Made by a program: the position numbers and the translations under genes
Source of the DNA: Cyanobacteria bacterium FACHB-63
GTDB lineage: Bacteria; Cyanobacteriota; Cyanobacteriia; Leptolyngbyales; Leptolyngbyaceae
Reading direction: 5' to 3'
DNA: 45,256 nucleotides
Assembly: GCA_014695255.1 (NCBI GenBank)
Contig: JACJNX010000084.1
Coordinates: 1-45,256 of the forward strand
In this document: one piece after another, positions 32,607-40,130 of the stretch
How positions within the stretch are numbered: the first letter of the stretch is position 1
Layout: the number at the start of each line of letters is the position of its first letter
The notes under the pieces: model-generated
Seen by the model: only the letters and a program-made list of their open reading frames with translations
What the model was told of the DNA's origin: nothing
Databases searched by the model: none

Positions 32607-34166
32607 TCACAAATACGACTGGTGATTTTTCGCTGCGTTCAGATCGGCGTGTTGCTCCACAGAGAACAACTGACATCCCTCGTTCAAGCAATAGAATGCT
32701 GATTGAGTCCTGCGATCCCCCTTCTGTCCACAACAATGACAGATCTGTGAAGATGAGGGAGCCGGGGATAACTCAAAGCGCTTCCCTAATGCCTCCATCT
32801 TCTGTTTAGTTAACTCCCGAAGCTGTCCAATGCTTCTACGCTTTAGGGATTTGTTTAGACCACGCTTGGCGGAGCGTCCATTCTTCGCATAATTTTCACG
32901 TTCGTCGATTGGAGCGTCTTTAAGCTGCTGCAGCATATTCTGGAAGTTTGTATCCTCCCATGCCAACTCGTCGTGCGTTCTGGTCAACCGAGTTGATAGT
33001 TTGTGGTTGAAGGCTGAGATAGAGTTTCTCATTTGTTCTTGTAATCGAGCGATACGCTTCGCGTGATACTTTTCCTTCAGTGACTCAGGCTTAAACCCTT
33101 TCGTTGAGGGCAGTTCTAACCGTTGACGACGCTTCTCATATAGCCTTGAGAGTTCCTTTTGATGCTTCAAAATATGCCGCTCTAGCCGCTCTCTCGTCTG
33201 TTCAGGCTTTACAAACAAACCATTACTAGAAACGACAATATTCTTAACGCCAGGGTCAATCCCCGCGATTCTGCCAGTAGGTTTCTTAGCCTTCTCTGCT
33301 ACGCTCTCGCTAATGGCGATACAGGCGTAAAACCCGCTTGGCTGCTTGATGATCGTGATAGAGTTTCCTACCTCACCCTTGAGACGCTTCGCAAAATCTT
33401 TTTCAGCAATCTGGATTTTTCCAAATGTTTGAACCACGATCTCATTCTCTTCTGGCTCGTACTTCAGCTTTTGCGATTGCATGAGGGAATCCGTTTTAAT
33501 ATCCCGTCCCCTCCATTTGGGTTTAGAGAATTTTTTCTGTTTCACGTCAAGATAAGCTTTCCATGCCTTTGTCAGCTTCCCTTGCACTCCCACTATCCCC
33601 CCGATCCAATCAGAAGATTTAGGCGTTAATTTTGGCAGGTCTTGAGCTTCTCTCACAGTATTGAGTAGACCTACGTTGTCTAGGCTCTGTAGCTTTGTGA
33701 GTTCCTTGCCTGCGATAGTCACAGGTTTAAACGGCTCTGGGGGAATGCGTTGCCAGTTATTATCGCCGTTCAGTAATCTGTATCCGTTCTTCTTACATGT
33801 CTTACCTGTTTTGTTTGTGTATGTAATGGGATTATCAGGATCTCTAGCCCAGGTACGATCACAGGTTGCAATACGGCATGAAGCCCCAGAGAACGCATTA
33901 GATTCTGACAAGTAGATGGGAGCTTTGATAATGCCTTCAGTGTCAATCCCCTGCTTCTCTAGCTGCTTGTCAAGCCAGTCGTAGTATTTACGGTTGTGCA
34001 GTTGAAAGGCGACTTTTAATCCCTCATTCCAGACCCAATCTGCTTCAGCACACAAGCGATCGAAGATCTTAAGCTGCTCTGGAGTCAGCAACACTTTTGT
34101 CTTAATAGTTTTGACGTTTTTGTCGGCATCCGCTTTTTTGTCAGTCTTAATCTTATTGCTAGACAT
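32607..34166 (-). CDS. Miniature Cas12/TnpB-type RuvC nuclease (type V-U-like)
   Basis: The protein has 519 residues. It has a basic N-terminus, helical/recognition region to about 295, then split RuvC: RuvC-I D304 (AGIDPGVKNIVV), a long bridge-like helix (about 325-395), RuvC-II E404 (LAWEDTNFQNM), zinc ribbon C476/C479...C493/C498, and RuvC-III D508 (QHADLNAAKN). All three catalytic residues are present, unlike inactive Cas12k. It is longer than most IS605 TnpB proteins (about 400). It sits beside a CRISPR array on the same strand, as in type V-U systems of cyanobacteria. There is no tnpA, Tns or Cas1/2 gene nearby. It would be an RNA-guided DNA nuclease or binder. TnpB captured by chance remains possible. 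Confidence 0.8.
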   Translation of the reverse strand: MSSNKIKTDKKADADKNVKTIKTKVLLTPEQLKIFDRLCAEADWVWNEGLKVAFQLHNRKYYDWLDKQLEKQGIDTEGIIKAPIYLSESNAFSGASCRIATCDRTWARDPDNPITYTNKTGKTCKKNGYRLLNGDNNWQRIPPEPFKPVTIAGKELTKLQSLDNVGLLNTVREAQDLPKLTPKSSDWIGGIVGVQGKLTKAWKAYLDVKQKKFSKPKWRGRDIKTDSLMQSQKLKYEPEENEIVVQTFGKIQIAEKDFAKRLKGEVGNSITIIKQPSGFYACIAISESVAEKAKKPTGRIAGIDPGVKNIVVSSNGLFVKPEQTRERLERHILKHQKELSRLYEKRRQRLELPSTKGFKPESLKEKYHAKRIARLQEQMRNSISAFNHKLSTRLTRTHDELAWEDTNFQNMLQQLKDAPIDERENYAKNGRSAKRGLNKSLKRRSIGQLRELTKQKMEALGKRFELSPAPSSSQICHCCGQKGDRRTQSAFYCLNEGCQLFSVEQHADLNAAKNHQSYL

Positions 34167-34387
34167 ATTTCAGTTTCTTTGTGCCTCTTACTGTAAAGAC
34201 TCATGGCTATGGGTTATGTTGACCAAGATCACAACAGAGTGCCCATTGGTACACATCAAATTACAGGGCGCTTTAGCAAATCCTCAAGCCTTACCTGGTA
34301 GAAATCTCCCACCAAAAGACTAGGGGAGTCCCTAATCTTGTCCGACTGGGGCAGACACCTTAGAAGTATCTCCCCCCAATTTTTCCA

Positions 34388-34597
34388 ATGGAATCCCACA
34401 GATATCCCGAAAGAATCACGATCCGGCTCCCTCGCAAAGATGCGGCGTTATTGAGGTCGCTTGCGCGTCAGGAATCCACCGATATGTCATCACTGACCAG
34501 GCGCGGGTTAATGCTTTTGGTCAAAGAGAAGGCGCAACTCAACGAGATCGCTCAAGCCGCGCTTAAAAGGGGCAAAACATACCCCTTGGACTGCTAA
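34388..34597 (+). CDS. Ribbon-helix-helix regulator, right copy
   Basis: This 69-residue paralog of the protein at 31505 shares RYPERIT, RLPRKDAALLRS, SSLTR and GLMLLVKEK, ending KRGKTYPLD. It is divergent from the nuclease gene (221 bp between starts), so it could control both. It is followed by the intact 96-residue and 51-residue genes. Confidence 0.75.
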   Translation: MESHRYPERITIRLPRKDAALLRSLARQESTDMSSLTRRGLMLLVKEKAQLNEIAQAALKRGKTYPLDC

Positions 34598-34709
34598 ACC
34601 GTCCTAAGCGCTCTTAACATCCAAATCCCAAGCACAACTCTCTAGACCGACCTTACAGCCCATCCTCAGAGGGGCAATTCCATACTTTACCCAAAGGAAA
34701 ATCTCAAGC

Positions 34710-35000
34710 ATGTCTAAACCGAAAGAGCGGATCATCGTAAAAGATGAACGACCTGCATCGATCCACTACTATCCAGCCGCAGGTCATCACATAGACATCA
34801 GCCGTTGCACCTTGTTTGTCAAGGTTGATGGAATGTACATTCCAGTGCCGGAAGCGGTGGCGACACAGTTCCGATCTGATGAAGAATTGGCGGTGCATTG
34901 GGGTTGTCCAAATCGCCACGGACTACAGACCGCGATTATCCCTCCCCACGAAGTACCAGAAGTGTTTTATCAAACGGTGGAGCCAGATGCAAAGCTTTGA
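34710..35000 (+). CDS. Unknown 96-residue protein linked to the RHH regulator
   Basis: This intact member of the cassette (its decayed twin is at 31743) is soluble, with HIDISRCTLFVKVDGMYIPVP and QFRSDEELAVHWGCPNRHG near the middle and an acidic C-terminus. It starts at ATG 34710 with AAAGGAA upstream. Its end overlaps the next gene by 14 bp. I recognise no family. Conservation with the decayed copy supports real coding. Confidence 0.65.
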   Translation: MSKPKERIIVKDERPASIHYYPAAGHHIDISRCTLFVKVDGMYIPVPEAVATQFRSDEELAVHWGCPNRHGLQTAIIPPHEVPEVFYQTVEPDAKL

Positions 35001-35142
35001 AGACTTCCAGAAAAATCTTGAGCAGTCCCTAGCAGAGTCCAGCCAAAAGATTCTGGCAGAAGTAGCGCAGAAGCTTGAGCGCTCCGAGTCCGCAAAGAAG
35101 GCGCGACAAGAGCAGGAGATCGCTCGCGCACTCCTCCGATAA
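34987..35142 (+). CDS. Small coiled-coil protein, 51 residues
   Basis: The ATG at 34987 lies inside the end of the 96-residue gene (14-bp overlap). The product is almost wholly helical: FQKNLEQSLAESSQKILAEV then KLERSESAKKARQEQEIARA. Overlap suggests translational coupling. Unknown function; it may be the partner of the preceding protein. Confidence 0.55.
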   Translation: MQSFEDFQKNLEQSLAESSQKILAEVAQKLERSESAKKARQEQEIARALLR

Positions 35143-35163
35143 ATCCATAACTTGCACTAAAAC

Positions 35164-35198
35164 AATCCCAAGTAGATCTAATAGTCTTGCTTGGGATT
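35164..35198. terminator. Bidirectional terminator-like hairpin
   Basis: AATCCCAAG (35164-35172) pairs perfectly with CTTGGGATT (35190-35198) between convergent genes ending at 35142 and 35206. Confidence 0.5.
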
Positions 35199-35205
35199 CA
35201 CACTG

Positions 35206-36339
35206 TTAGCGGCGATCAGAGACAATGGGCGATTCTCCTGTCACCTTGAGCCAAACTTCTTGAAATCGATTTAACTCCTGTTCACTGGTGTCAGTGTTAT
35301 ATCGAATTTGCATATTGTTTCCGGAGGCAAGACTTACAAACAAGGTTCTCTCGTTGCCCTGAGTCAGTGTGTGGCAAGTGGTTTTTCGATGGAGGTTTGT
35401 TCCTTCGCCACGCTCTGCATAAAAACAGCTTTCCCCGTTACCTGCCTTAAACATTGCCACAAACGAGATCATACCCTTGCTTCCCTGGTACGTTCCAGCC
35501 AACCGAGTGTATGGAATGCGATATGTTTTTCCTTCGTGCGTCACCGGAATCTCATCATAATCGTTAGAAATCCACGCTTTTGAGTGTTGATGCAGAGATT
35601 CTGAGGCTAAACCGATCGTACTGTCTGAAGGGTAATCTTCAGTGCGGGTTGAAGTCCTTTGAGTAGCCGTAATCTGTAGTTGTTTCCAGGCAGAGATCGT
35701 TGCGCTCCCAATGGGTGTAGATGTCTCATAGGTTTTATTGCCATCTTTCCGCCTATACACGATCTCAACTTTATCGGTTTGCTGAGAGTTCTTTAGCGCC
35801 GCTCTTGCTTCAGATGAGAACTTGAGGGCAACAGGAGATGAGACATTACGATGCCAGCTAATTTCTTCGGCTCCATATTTGCATTGGTAACTTACTTCCG
35901 ATATTTCCAGAGGATAAATAGCGTTGCCAATTCTGACGAAGTACGAAAAACGCTCGCCTGTTCCGTATTCGGAGGGAGACCCATACATACGATAAGATGA
36001 CCAATTTCCTTTATACAAAGGATCTTCTTGATGCCCTGTGAACAGGATTCCCTCCGCAAACCAGACAGTGAAGAATAACTTCCGATCCTCCGTTTTTCTT
36101 CCTGAGAAAAGCCCTGAGAATGTGTCATCGTAATTCTGATCAAACACAACGCTCTCTGTCCCGCCGCTAGGATTCAGAACTTGAGAGATCTTGCCATAGG
36201 AAATTTTGCTGTTAGGTGTAATCTGGCAAATGCTCGGCAGCGAGGGAGTGTTATCAATTACTTGTGTCTCCTCTGCCCTCGTAGAGCTTCCCAAAAGCGC
36301 GATCGCTAAACCTAAAGATGCTGCTATCGTCCGTCTCAT
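35206..36339 (-). CDS. Secreted protein of unknown function
   Basis: This 377-residue protein has a clear Sec signal peptide (MRRTIAASLGLAIALLGSSTRA, cleavage likely before EE at 22/23). The mature part is beta-rich with three Cys, including SICQITPNSKISYGK and SYQCKYG, two aromatic-rich segments and a C-terminal FQEVWLKVTGESP. It resembles other cyanobacterial periplasmic hypotheticals in style but no family is recognised. Confidence 0.7.
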   Translation of the reverse strand: MRRTIAASLGLAIALLGSSTRAEETQVIDNTPSLPSICQITPNSKISYGKISQVLNPSGGTESVVFDQNYDDTFSGLFSGRKTEDRKLFFTVWFAEGILFTGHQEDPLYKGNWSSYRMYGSPSEYGTGERFSYFVRIGNAIYPLEISEVSYQCKYGAEEISWHRNVSSPVALKFSSEARAALKNSQQTDKVEIVYRRKDGNKTYETSTPIGSATISAWKQLQITATQRTSTRTEDYPSDSTIGLASESLHQHSKAWISNDYDEIPVTHEGKTYRIPYTRLAGTYQGSKGMISFVAMFKAGNGESCFYAERGEGTNLHRKTTCHTLTQGNERTLFVSLASGNNMQIRYNTDTSEQELNRFQEVWLKVTGESPIVSDRR

Positions 36340-36592
36340 GCTGCCTTTCCGCTACTCAAAACACACGAATATTAATCATGTGCTGTTGAGTACATCTGGA
36401 GAAAAGCTACGGATTCACAAGATCTTCATCGCTACGCTTGGACTTTTTCCTTTTCTCTTGATCTCCTTCGTTCATAAATTAAGTATTTGATAATTAAGTT
36501 TAGTTGCTCTAAGTTGCAAACTATGGGTGTAAAAATCTAAATTTAATTTAGGTTCAGTTGCTTCACTTCGCTACAAAAGGTGGATTAACAAA

Positions 36593-37150
36593 ATGAACAG
36601 AATAAAGAGTTTTACATTAATTAGTTCAACATTAATCGCTTCACTTGCGGGCGTTACTCTTCTTTCTTTGCCAAGCCAAGCACGGAATCGTTGTCGAACA
36701 TTGTGGGAGCATTTAGATCCAACAATGCAGTGCCAAGTCACAGAATTTAGAGGTTCAAGTTCACCCGCAGTGACAGGCGGATATTACAAGAGCACAGATC
36801 GACCTGAAGTTTATGCTGTGAACTTCACAAATCTTACCTATTGCCATGTTCAAAATCCCAGCCAAATGAATGCTTTTGGTGGGTTTAATCAAGTAAAAAG
36901 GTTTACTCCTACAGTCGCTAACGAGTTCTTTTCTAGCAAGAAATTTGTTGGAGAATGTAGATGGGGAAATGGACTTTACAAGCGTCAACATCACCCAGAA
37001 GTTTTCCACCTTTTTGATAACGGTACGCCCTCAGCTTGCTGGGTAAGAACATCCAATCAGGTACGGCAGTTTGGTGGCTGGAATAAGGTCAGGTCAGTTG
37101 ATGATTCATCAGACCTAAAGGTGGGTAGAACGTTTTCTGAACAATGTTAG
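36593..37150 (+). CDS. Secreted protein with two copies of a Cys/aromatic motif
   Basis: The protein has 185 residues with a signal peptide ending SQA-RN near residue 30. The mature part has two similar units: RPEVYAVNF...YCHVQNPSQMNAFGG then HPEVFHLFDN...ACWVRTSNQVRQFGGW. Each has PEVY/F, a Cys-[HW]-V core and a FGG(F/W)N(Q/K)V end. Several cysteines could form disulfides. The family is unknown. It is divergent from the secreted protein gene at 36339, with 253 bp between. Confidence 0.7.
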   Translation: MNRIKSFTLISSTLIASLAGVTLLSLPSQARNRCRTLWEHLDPTMQCQVTEFRGSSSPAVTGGYYKSTDRPEVYAVNFTNLTYCHVQNPSQMNAFGGFNQVKRFTPTVANEFFSSKKFVGECRWGNGLYKRQHHPEVFHLFDNGTPSACWVRTSNQVRQFGGWNKVRSVDDSSDLKVGRTFSEQC

Positions 37151-37306
37151 GCATTACTTAGCAAAAGCCTGCCTAACGATACCGCCCCTTTTCTATTAGA
37201 AAAAATACAGGAGGTGGCTCCCCAATTTAAAGGGCATTGCCTCATAGAATAACTCCTGATAGGTGATCGTGCTTACCGGGGGTTTTTTGTTTTGATAATA
37301 GGAAGC

Positions 37307-37468
37307 CTACAGAAAAGTGCTTTTCTTAGTGGCTCCAAGTGCATAACACCCAACGGAGAACCCAAAAACCGACCCTAAGAATTTATTGCCGATCTGACGA
37401 CCTACTAGGCTACCTGCCCAAGTCGAGCCAATCAGCACCGCTACGATAAACAACGTTCTCCCGTTCAT
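37307..37468 (-). CDS. Small glycine-rich membrane protein
   Basis: From the ATG at 37468 the protein has 53 residues: MNGRTLFIVAVLIGSTWAGS then GRQIGNKFLGSVFGFSVGCYALG, one or two helices with a Gly-zipper pattern. The longer start at 37546 adds residues with no membrane or family character. Unknown function. Confidence 0.45.
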   Translation of the reverse strand: MNGRTLFIVAVLIGSTWAGSLVGRQIGNKFLGSVFGFSVGCYALGATKKSTFL

Positions 37469-37572
37469 ATGATCTCTCTCGCTCAACGCATTCATGATGC
37501 AAGCGAAATCGAAATACTCAGGGAAAACGCTCACTTGCTTCATCAAATCAAAATGTTGATCCGACTGGATGG

Positions 37573-38220
37573 CTATTGATCCTCATCGGGAGTCGTGAAG
37601 GTATTTGGTACTCCATATTCAACTTGAAGATTGTGAGCCTCAGCTAAAATTGAGGCTTTACGAAGGATTGTCTCTAACTGCTTTAATCTCGACTTCAAGT
37701 CTTTGTTTTCACCTTTCAGCCTGTTGACCTCCTCGGTTAACACCCATTCCCATGTCTTCCTAGCGTTCTCATTGACTAGCAAAAGAGAAAATAGAGCCGT
37801 TTTACGCTGATCAAATTCAGGTGATTCTGGATCGAGATATCCCCTTACGTTGGTGATGATCGACTCGATCGAGTCTTCCCGCTGCTTGCGTATCTGAGCT
37901 TCTGTGTAATTTCCGTCCGGATCAGGGAGCCTTTCGAGTTGCTCTATAGTTGGCACTGAAATAAAAGCTTCACTACTACCGTCAATACGCCAACCGCTCC
38001 CAACGTTCATCATTTCTTTTCCGCTTGAAATCGAGAATCGTCTGTTCTCAACGGTGAATGAGTTGGAAAGCTTGAGCGTAATCCTTGCAGTTCTTTCTAC
38101 AACAGATCTGTTGAGTGTCGCAAACCCTGGCACAGGATCAAGCGTTAGGACTACGATATCGCCTTGCTCTAGATCTGAAAGATGTCTTACTGGTTCAGCA
38201 ATAGGGTCGTTGTTCTCCAT
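37573..38220 (-). CDS. Unknown protein with N-terminal beta domain and C-terminal coiled coil
   Basis: The 215-residue protein starts with ATG. Residues about 1-90 look beta-rich (QGDIVVLTLDPVPGFATLNR, WRIDGSSEAFISVPT). Residues about 95-160 are helical, and a coiled coil follows (VNRLKGENKDLKSRLKQLE). There is no signal peptide and I recognise no family. The gene is isolated, on the same strand as the rubredoxin gene upstream. Confidence 0.6.
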   Translation of the reverse strand: MENNDPIAEPVRHLSDLEQGDIVVLTLDPVPGFATLNRSVVERTARITLKLSNSFTVENRRFSISSGKEMMNVGSGWRIDGSSEAFISVPTIEQLERLPDPDGNYTEAQIRKQREDSIESIITNVRGYLDPESPEFDQRKTALFSLLLVNENARKTWEWVLTEEVNRLKGENKDLKSRLKQLETILRKASILAEAHNLQVEYGVPNTFTTPDEDQ

Positions 38221-38326
38221 GCCTTCACCTCTCTGAGTGCGACCTCAAGATAGCGCGATCATTTGTTCTTTTGCCACTGTTAGGTTTGGACTTCAGCCGG
38301 AACTTCTGCCCGACCGCAAGATCTAT

Positions 38327-38491
38327 CTAGCCCTCCTCCGACTCAAAATCCTCTTTTGCCGCACCACAAACTGGGCAGACCCAATCCTCAGCAATATCCT
38401 CAAAAGCCGTACCTGGTGCAATGCCACTATCCGGATCTCCTACAGTGGGGTCGTAAGTGTAGCCACAGACGCTACAAGTGTATTTCTTCAT
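38327..38491 (-). CDS. Rubredoxin
   Basis: This 54-residue one-iron electron carrier runs from ATG at 38491 to TAG at 38327. Both knuckles are present: C6-x2-C9-GYTYD and C39-P-x-C42-GA, with [10 protein letters not shown] and DWVCPVCGA between them as expected. It lacks the C-terminal membrane anchor of the photosystem-associated RubA, so it is a soluble type. The redox partner is unknown, and it sits among accessory genes. Confidence 0.95.
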   Translation of the reverse strand: MKKYTCSVCGYTYDPTVGDPDSGIAPGTAFEDIAEDWVCPVCGAAKEDFESEEG

Positions 38492-38553
38492 AAGCTGATC
38501 TCCTAATTATCTAGAGCCTTTTTTGTACCGAGGTCGTGTTCGCAGACACACCA

Positions 38554-38582
38554 CCTTGAGAGGGAGGGAAGCCCTCTCAAGG
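38554..38582. terminator. Strong 11-bp hairpin
   Basis: CCTTGAGAGGG (38554-38564) and CCCTCTCAAGG (38572-38582) form a perfect stem with a 7-base loop, between the rubredoxin start and the RHH operon end. It may be a terminator of the upstream leftward operon. Confidence 0.55.
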
Positions 38583-38636
38583 TCGGGTTATCTTACAAAG
38601 AATAACTTACAAGCCTCTTATTTACTCCACAAACCA

Positions 38637-38670
38637 ATCCCCCGATAAGTACTTTCGCCTGTCGGGGGAT
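38637..38670. terminator. Terminator-like hairpin after the RHH operon
   Basis: ATCCCCCGA (38637-38645) and TCGGGGGAT (38662-38670) pair perfectly 22 bp beyond the stop at 38692. The T-rich side (TTGCTTTT) is on the plus strand. Confidence 0.55.
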
Positions 38671-38691
38671 TTGCTTTTGAAGCTGTAACGC

Positions 38692-38865
38692 TTATGACTT
38701 TTTTCTTTTGGCGGCGGTTGCTGCGTACTCTCGGATCATTTCTTCGCTCAACTCGTCGATTGTGCATCGGTTGGCTTGGGCGCATTCCTTCAGAAAAGCT
38801 TGGGAAGCGATCGCCAAATCGATGATGAAATGCTGACCGGGGGTGAGGCCTGATTTCTTACTCAT
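38692..38865 (-). CDS. Small basic helical protein, second gene of the RHH operon
   Basis: This 57-residue protein's ATG overlaps the stop of the upstream gene by one base (TAATG), showing coupling. The sequence is helical (FIIDLAIASQAFLKECAQAN, then DELSEEMIREYAATAAKRKK) with a basic tail. Unknown function; the pairing suggests a regulator complex or antitoxin-like partner. Confidence 0.6.
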   Translation of the reverse strand: MSKKSGLTPGQHFIIDLAIASQAFLKECAQANRCTIDELSEEMIREYAATAAKRKKS

Positions 38866-39068
38866 TAGTCTTCCACCCCTTCATTCTTAACCTTCTCCCA
38901 AACCTCAGCAAACTTTGGATCGCTTTGAGAAAGCCTTGTGACATAATCCCGGACGGCAACCTCGAAGCCCTCGCGAGAAGATCCCATACGGAAGTGACGG
39001 GCGATCGCTTCACCAGCTAACCACACATCATCAGATAGTCGTGTCTGTCTGTTCTTTGGAACCTTCAT
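38865..39068 (-). CDS. Small DNA-binding-like (RHH type) protein
   Basis: From the ATG at 39068 (MKVPKNRQTRLSDDVWLAGE) the protein has 67 residues; an in-frame ATG at 39083 is an alternative. A basic N-terminal strand followed by two helices (AGEAIARHFRMG, REGFEVAVRDYVTRL) fits the ribbon-helix-helix fold. It faces a symmetrical control region, so self-repression is likely (inference). Confidence 0.6.
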   Translation of the reverse strand: MKVPKNRQTRLSDDVWLAGEAIARHFRMGSSREGFEVAVRDYVTRLSQSDPKFAEVWEKVKNEGVED

Positions 39069-39127
39069 GTCAGCACTGAGCATACAGATTGTCTCCTATT
39101 TACATTACTAGGTAGTTCGACTTATCC

Positions 39128-39271
39128 CACTATATTAACACTAGCTGTCGTCAGAACGCAGACAAAATGCTGACATATTACAGACCCCTATCAGAATCAG
39201 CGCTACTGATAACAATCTGTGATTTGTCGTCGTATTGTCGTCGTATTGTCTGCGTTAGTGTTAATATAGTG
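39128..39271. promoter_or_regulatory. Divergent control region: 16-bp inverted repeats and 11-bp tandem repeats
   Basis: CACTATATTAACACTA at 39128-39143 and its exact reverse complement at 39256-39271 point outward. Each includes a TATAGT -10-like box facing the flanking genes. Both arms have ACGCAGACAA nearby. Two tandem copies of TTGTCGTCGTA (39224-39245) and a partial third precede the right arm. This is the arrangement of twin promoters/operators, here probably bound by the RHH protein. Confidence 0.65.
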
Positions 39272-39577
39272 TCATGCGAGGGGAGAGACAACCCCAAGGC
39301 AGCCCGGAAAACAGGGGTCGGCGATGAGCCTGCCAGAGACACCGGAACCCGGAAGGGCAACTACAGAACCATCACAACCGCATACGCCGCTATCTGGGAA
39401 GGAGACCGACTAGGGGACTCCAGAAGGGCAGAAAAGATTTCAGCGATCGCTGCTTGCGGTGACAGAGCAACACGATCCGCCGGAATTTCGGCAATCAAAA
39501 AGCAAGAAGCCGATCGCGCTCCCTGGAAAGAAAAGCGATCGGCTCAACCACAAAACGAGGTATTGCACCAATGCTAA
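39269..39577 (+). CDS. Uncertain 102-residue ORF or structured leader
   Basis: The frame is open from GTG 39269 to TAA 39577 and overlaps the next gene by 7 bp (ATGCTAA), which favours coding. Against it, the GTG lies within the inverted-repeat -10 box and no other start lies downstream until near the end. The protein is charged (YRTITTAYAAIWEGDRLG, KKQEADRAPWKEKRS). An alternative is a GC-rich structured leader; two tiny ORFs (39274-39327 and 39324-39413) overlap by ATGA. Confidence 0.35.
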   Translation: MSCEGRDNPKAARKTGVGDEPARDTGTRKGNYRTITTAYAAIWEGDRLGDSRRAEKISAIAACGDRATRSAGISAIKKQEADRAPWKEKRSAQPQNEVLHQC

Positions 39578-39750
39578 TCGAAACAACCATCAAACGATCG
39601 CTCAGTGTTGAACCAATTGCGCCAACCTGCAGCCAGTGTCGGGAATTTGACAACGGACTCTGCAAACTTCGGGCGCGTGCTGAGTGGGATAACTGCTACG
39701 TTTCGCCAGATCGGAAGCCCTGCCGCTTTGCGAGTTTACTGCCGTTCTAA
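39571..39750 (+). CDS. Small cysteine-rich protein, probable metal site
   Basis: This 59-residue protein (ATG 39571, TAA 39750) has six Cys arranged CSQCREFDNGLCKLRA, then NCYVSP and KPCRFASLL. CxxC plus CxF-type spacing suggests a zinc or iron-sulfur site. I recall similar short proteins in cyanobacteria but no named family. It overlaps the upstream frame by 7 bp. Confidence 0.65.
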   Translation: MLIETTIKRSLSVEPIAPTCSQCREFDNGLCKLRARAEWDNCYVSPDRKPCRFASLLPF

Positions 39751-39812
39751 AGGCTCCCCCAAATACTCAGACTGACTTGGAAACACCGCAACACTAATCC
39801 AAGGACAAACCA

Positions 39813-40130
39813 ATGACCAACCAACACATCACCACAACGGAAGTAAGCGATATGAAATCGATTTTTGAGAACTACCTCGCGATCGTCATCGGGGAGAAAG
39901 AAATCCCCCATAGGCTGCGGCGGCGGGGACTCACGCGAGTCATTCTCCGGCGCTCTCTATTGATGTTCGCAAGTGGCGGCGGCTCACGTCCTAAGCAACT
40001 GCTGGATATGGCGATTGCGGGTAATTCCGATGCCCGAAAACTGCTAATCGATGCAGCGCTCAAGGGTTACGAGCGACAGGAGCAGTTCTCAGTCAAATCC
40101 CAACAAAGGAAGGAATTAGTCAAATGCTAA
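39813..40130 (+). CDS. Basic protein of unknown function, 105 residues
   Basis: The ATG at 39813 follows an AAGGA site. The protein is very basic in the middle (PHRLRRRGLTRVILRRSLLM), then helical with QLLDMAIAGNSDARKLLIDA. It might bind nucleic acid. Its last codons overlap the next gene by 7 bp (ATGCTAA). Confidence 0.6.
   Translation: MTNQHITTTEVSDMKSIFENYLAIVIGEKEIPHRLRRRGLTRVILRRSLLMFASGGGSRPKQLLDMAIAGNSDARKLLIDAALKGYERQEQFSVKSQQRKELVKC

Noticed and set aside
32607-34166. A Cas12k-type CRISPR-associated transposon
   Set aside because: The RuvC triad is intact, the protein is shorter than Cas12k, and no tnsB, tnsC or tniQ gene lies nearby.
32607-34166. An ordinary IS200/IS605 element
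   Set aside because: No tnpA is present, no insertion-sequence ends were recognised, and a true CRISPR array lies beside it. Kept only as an alternative.
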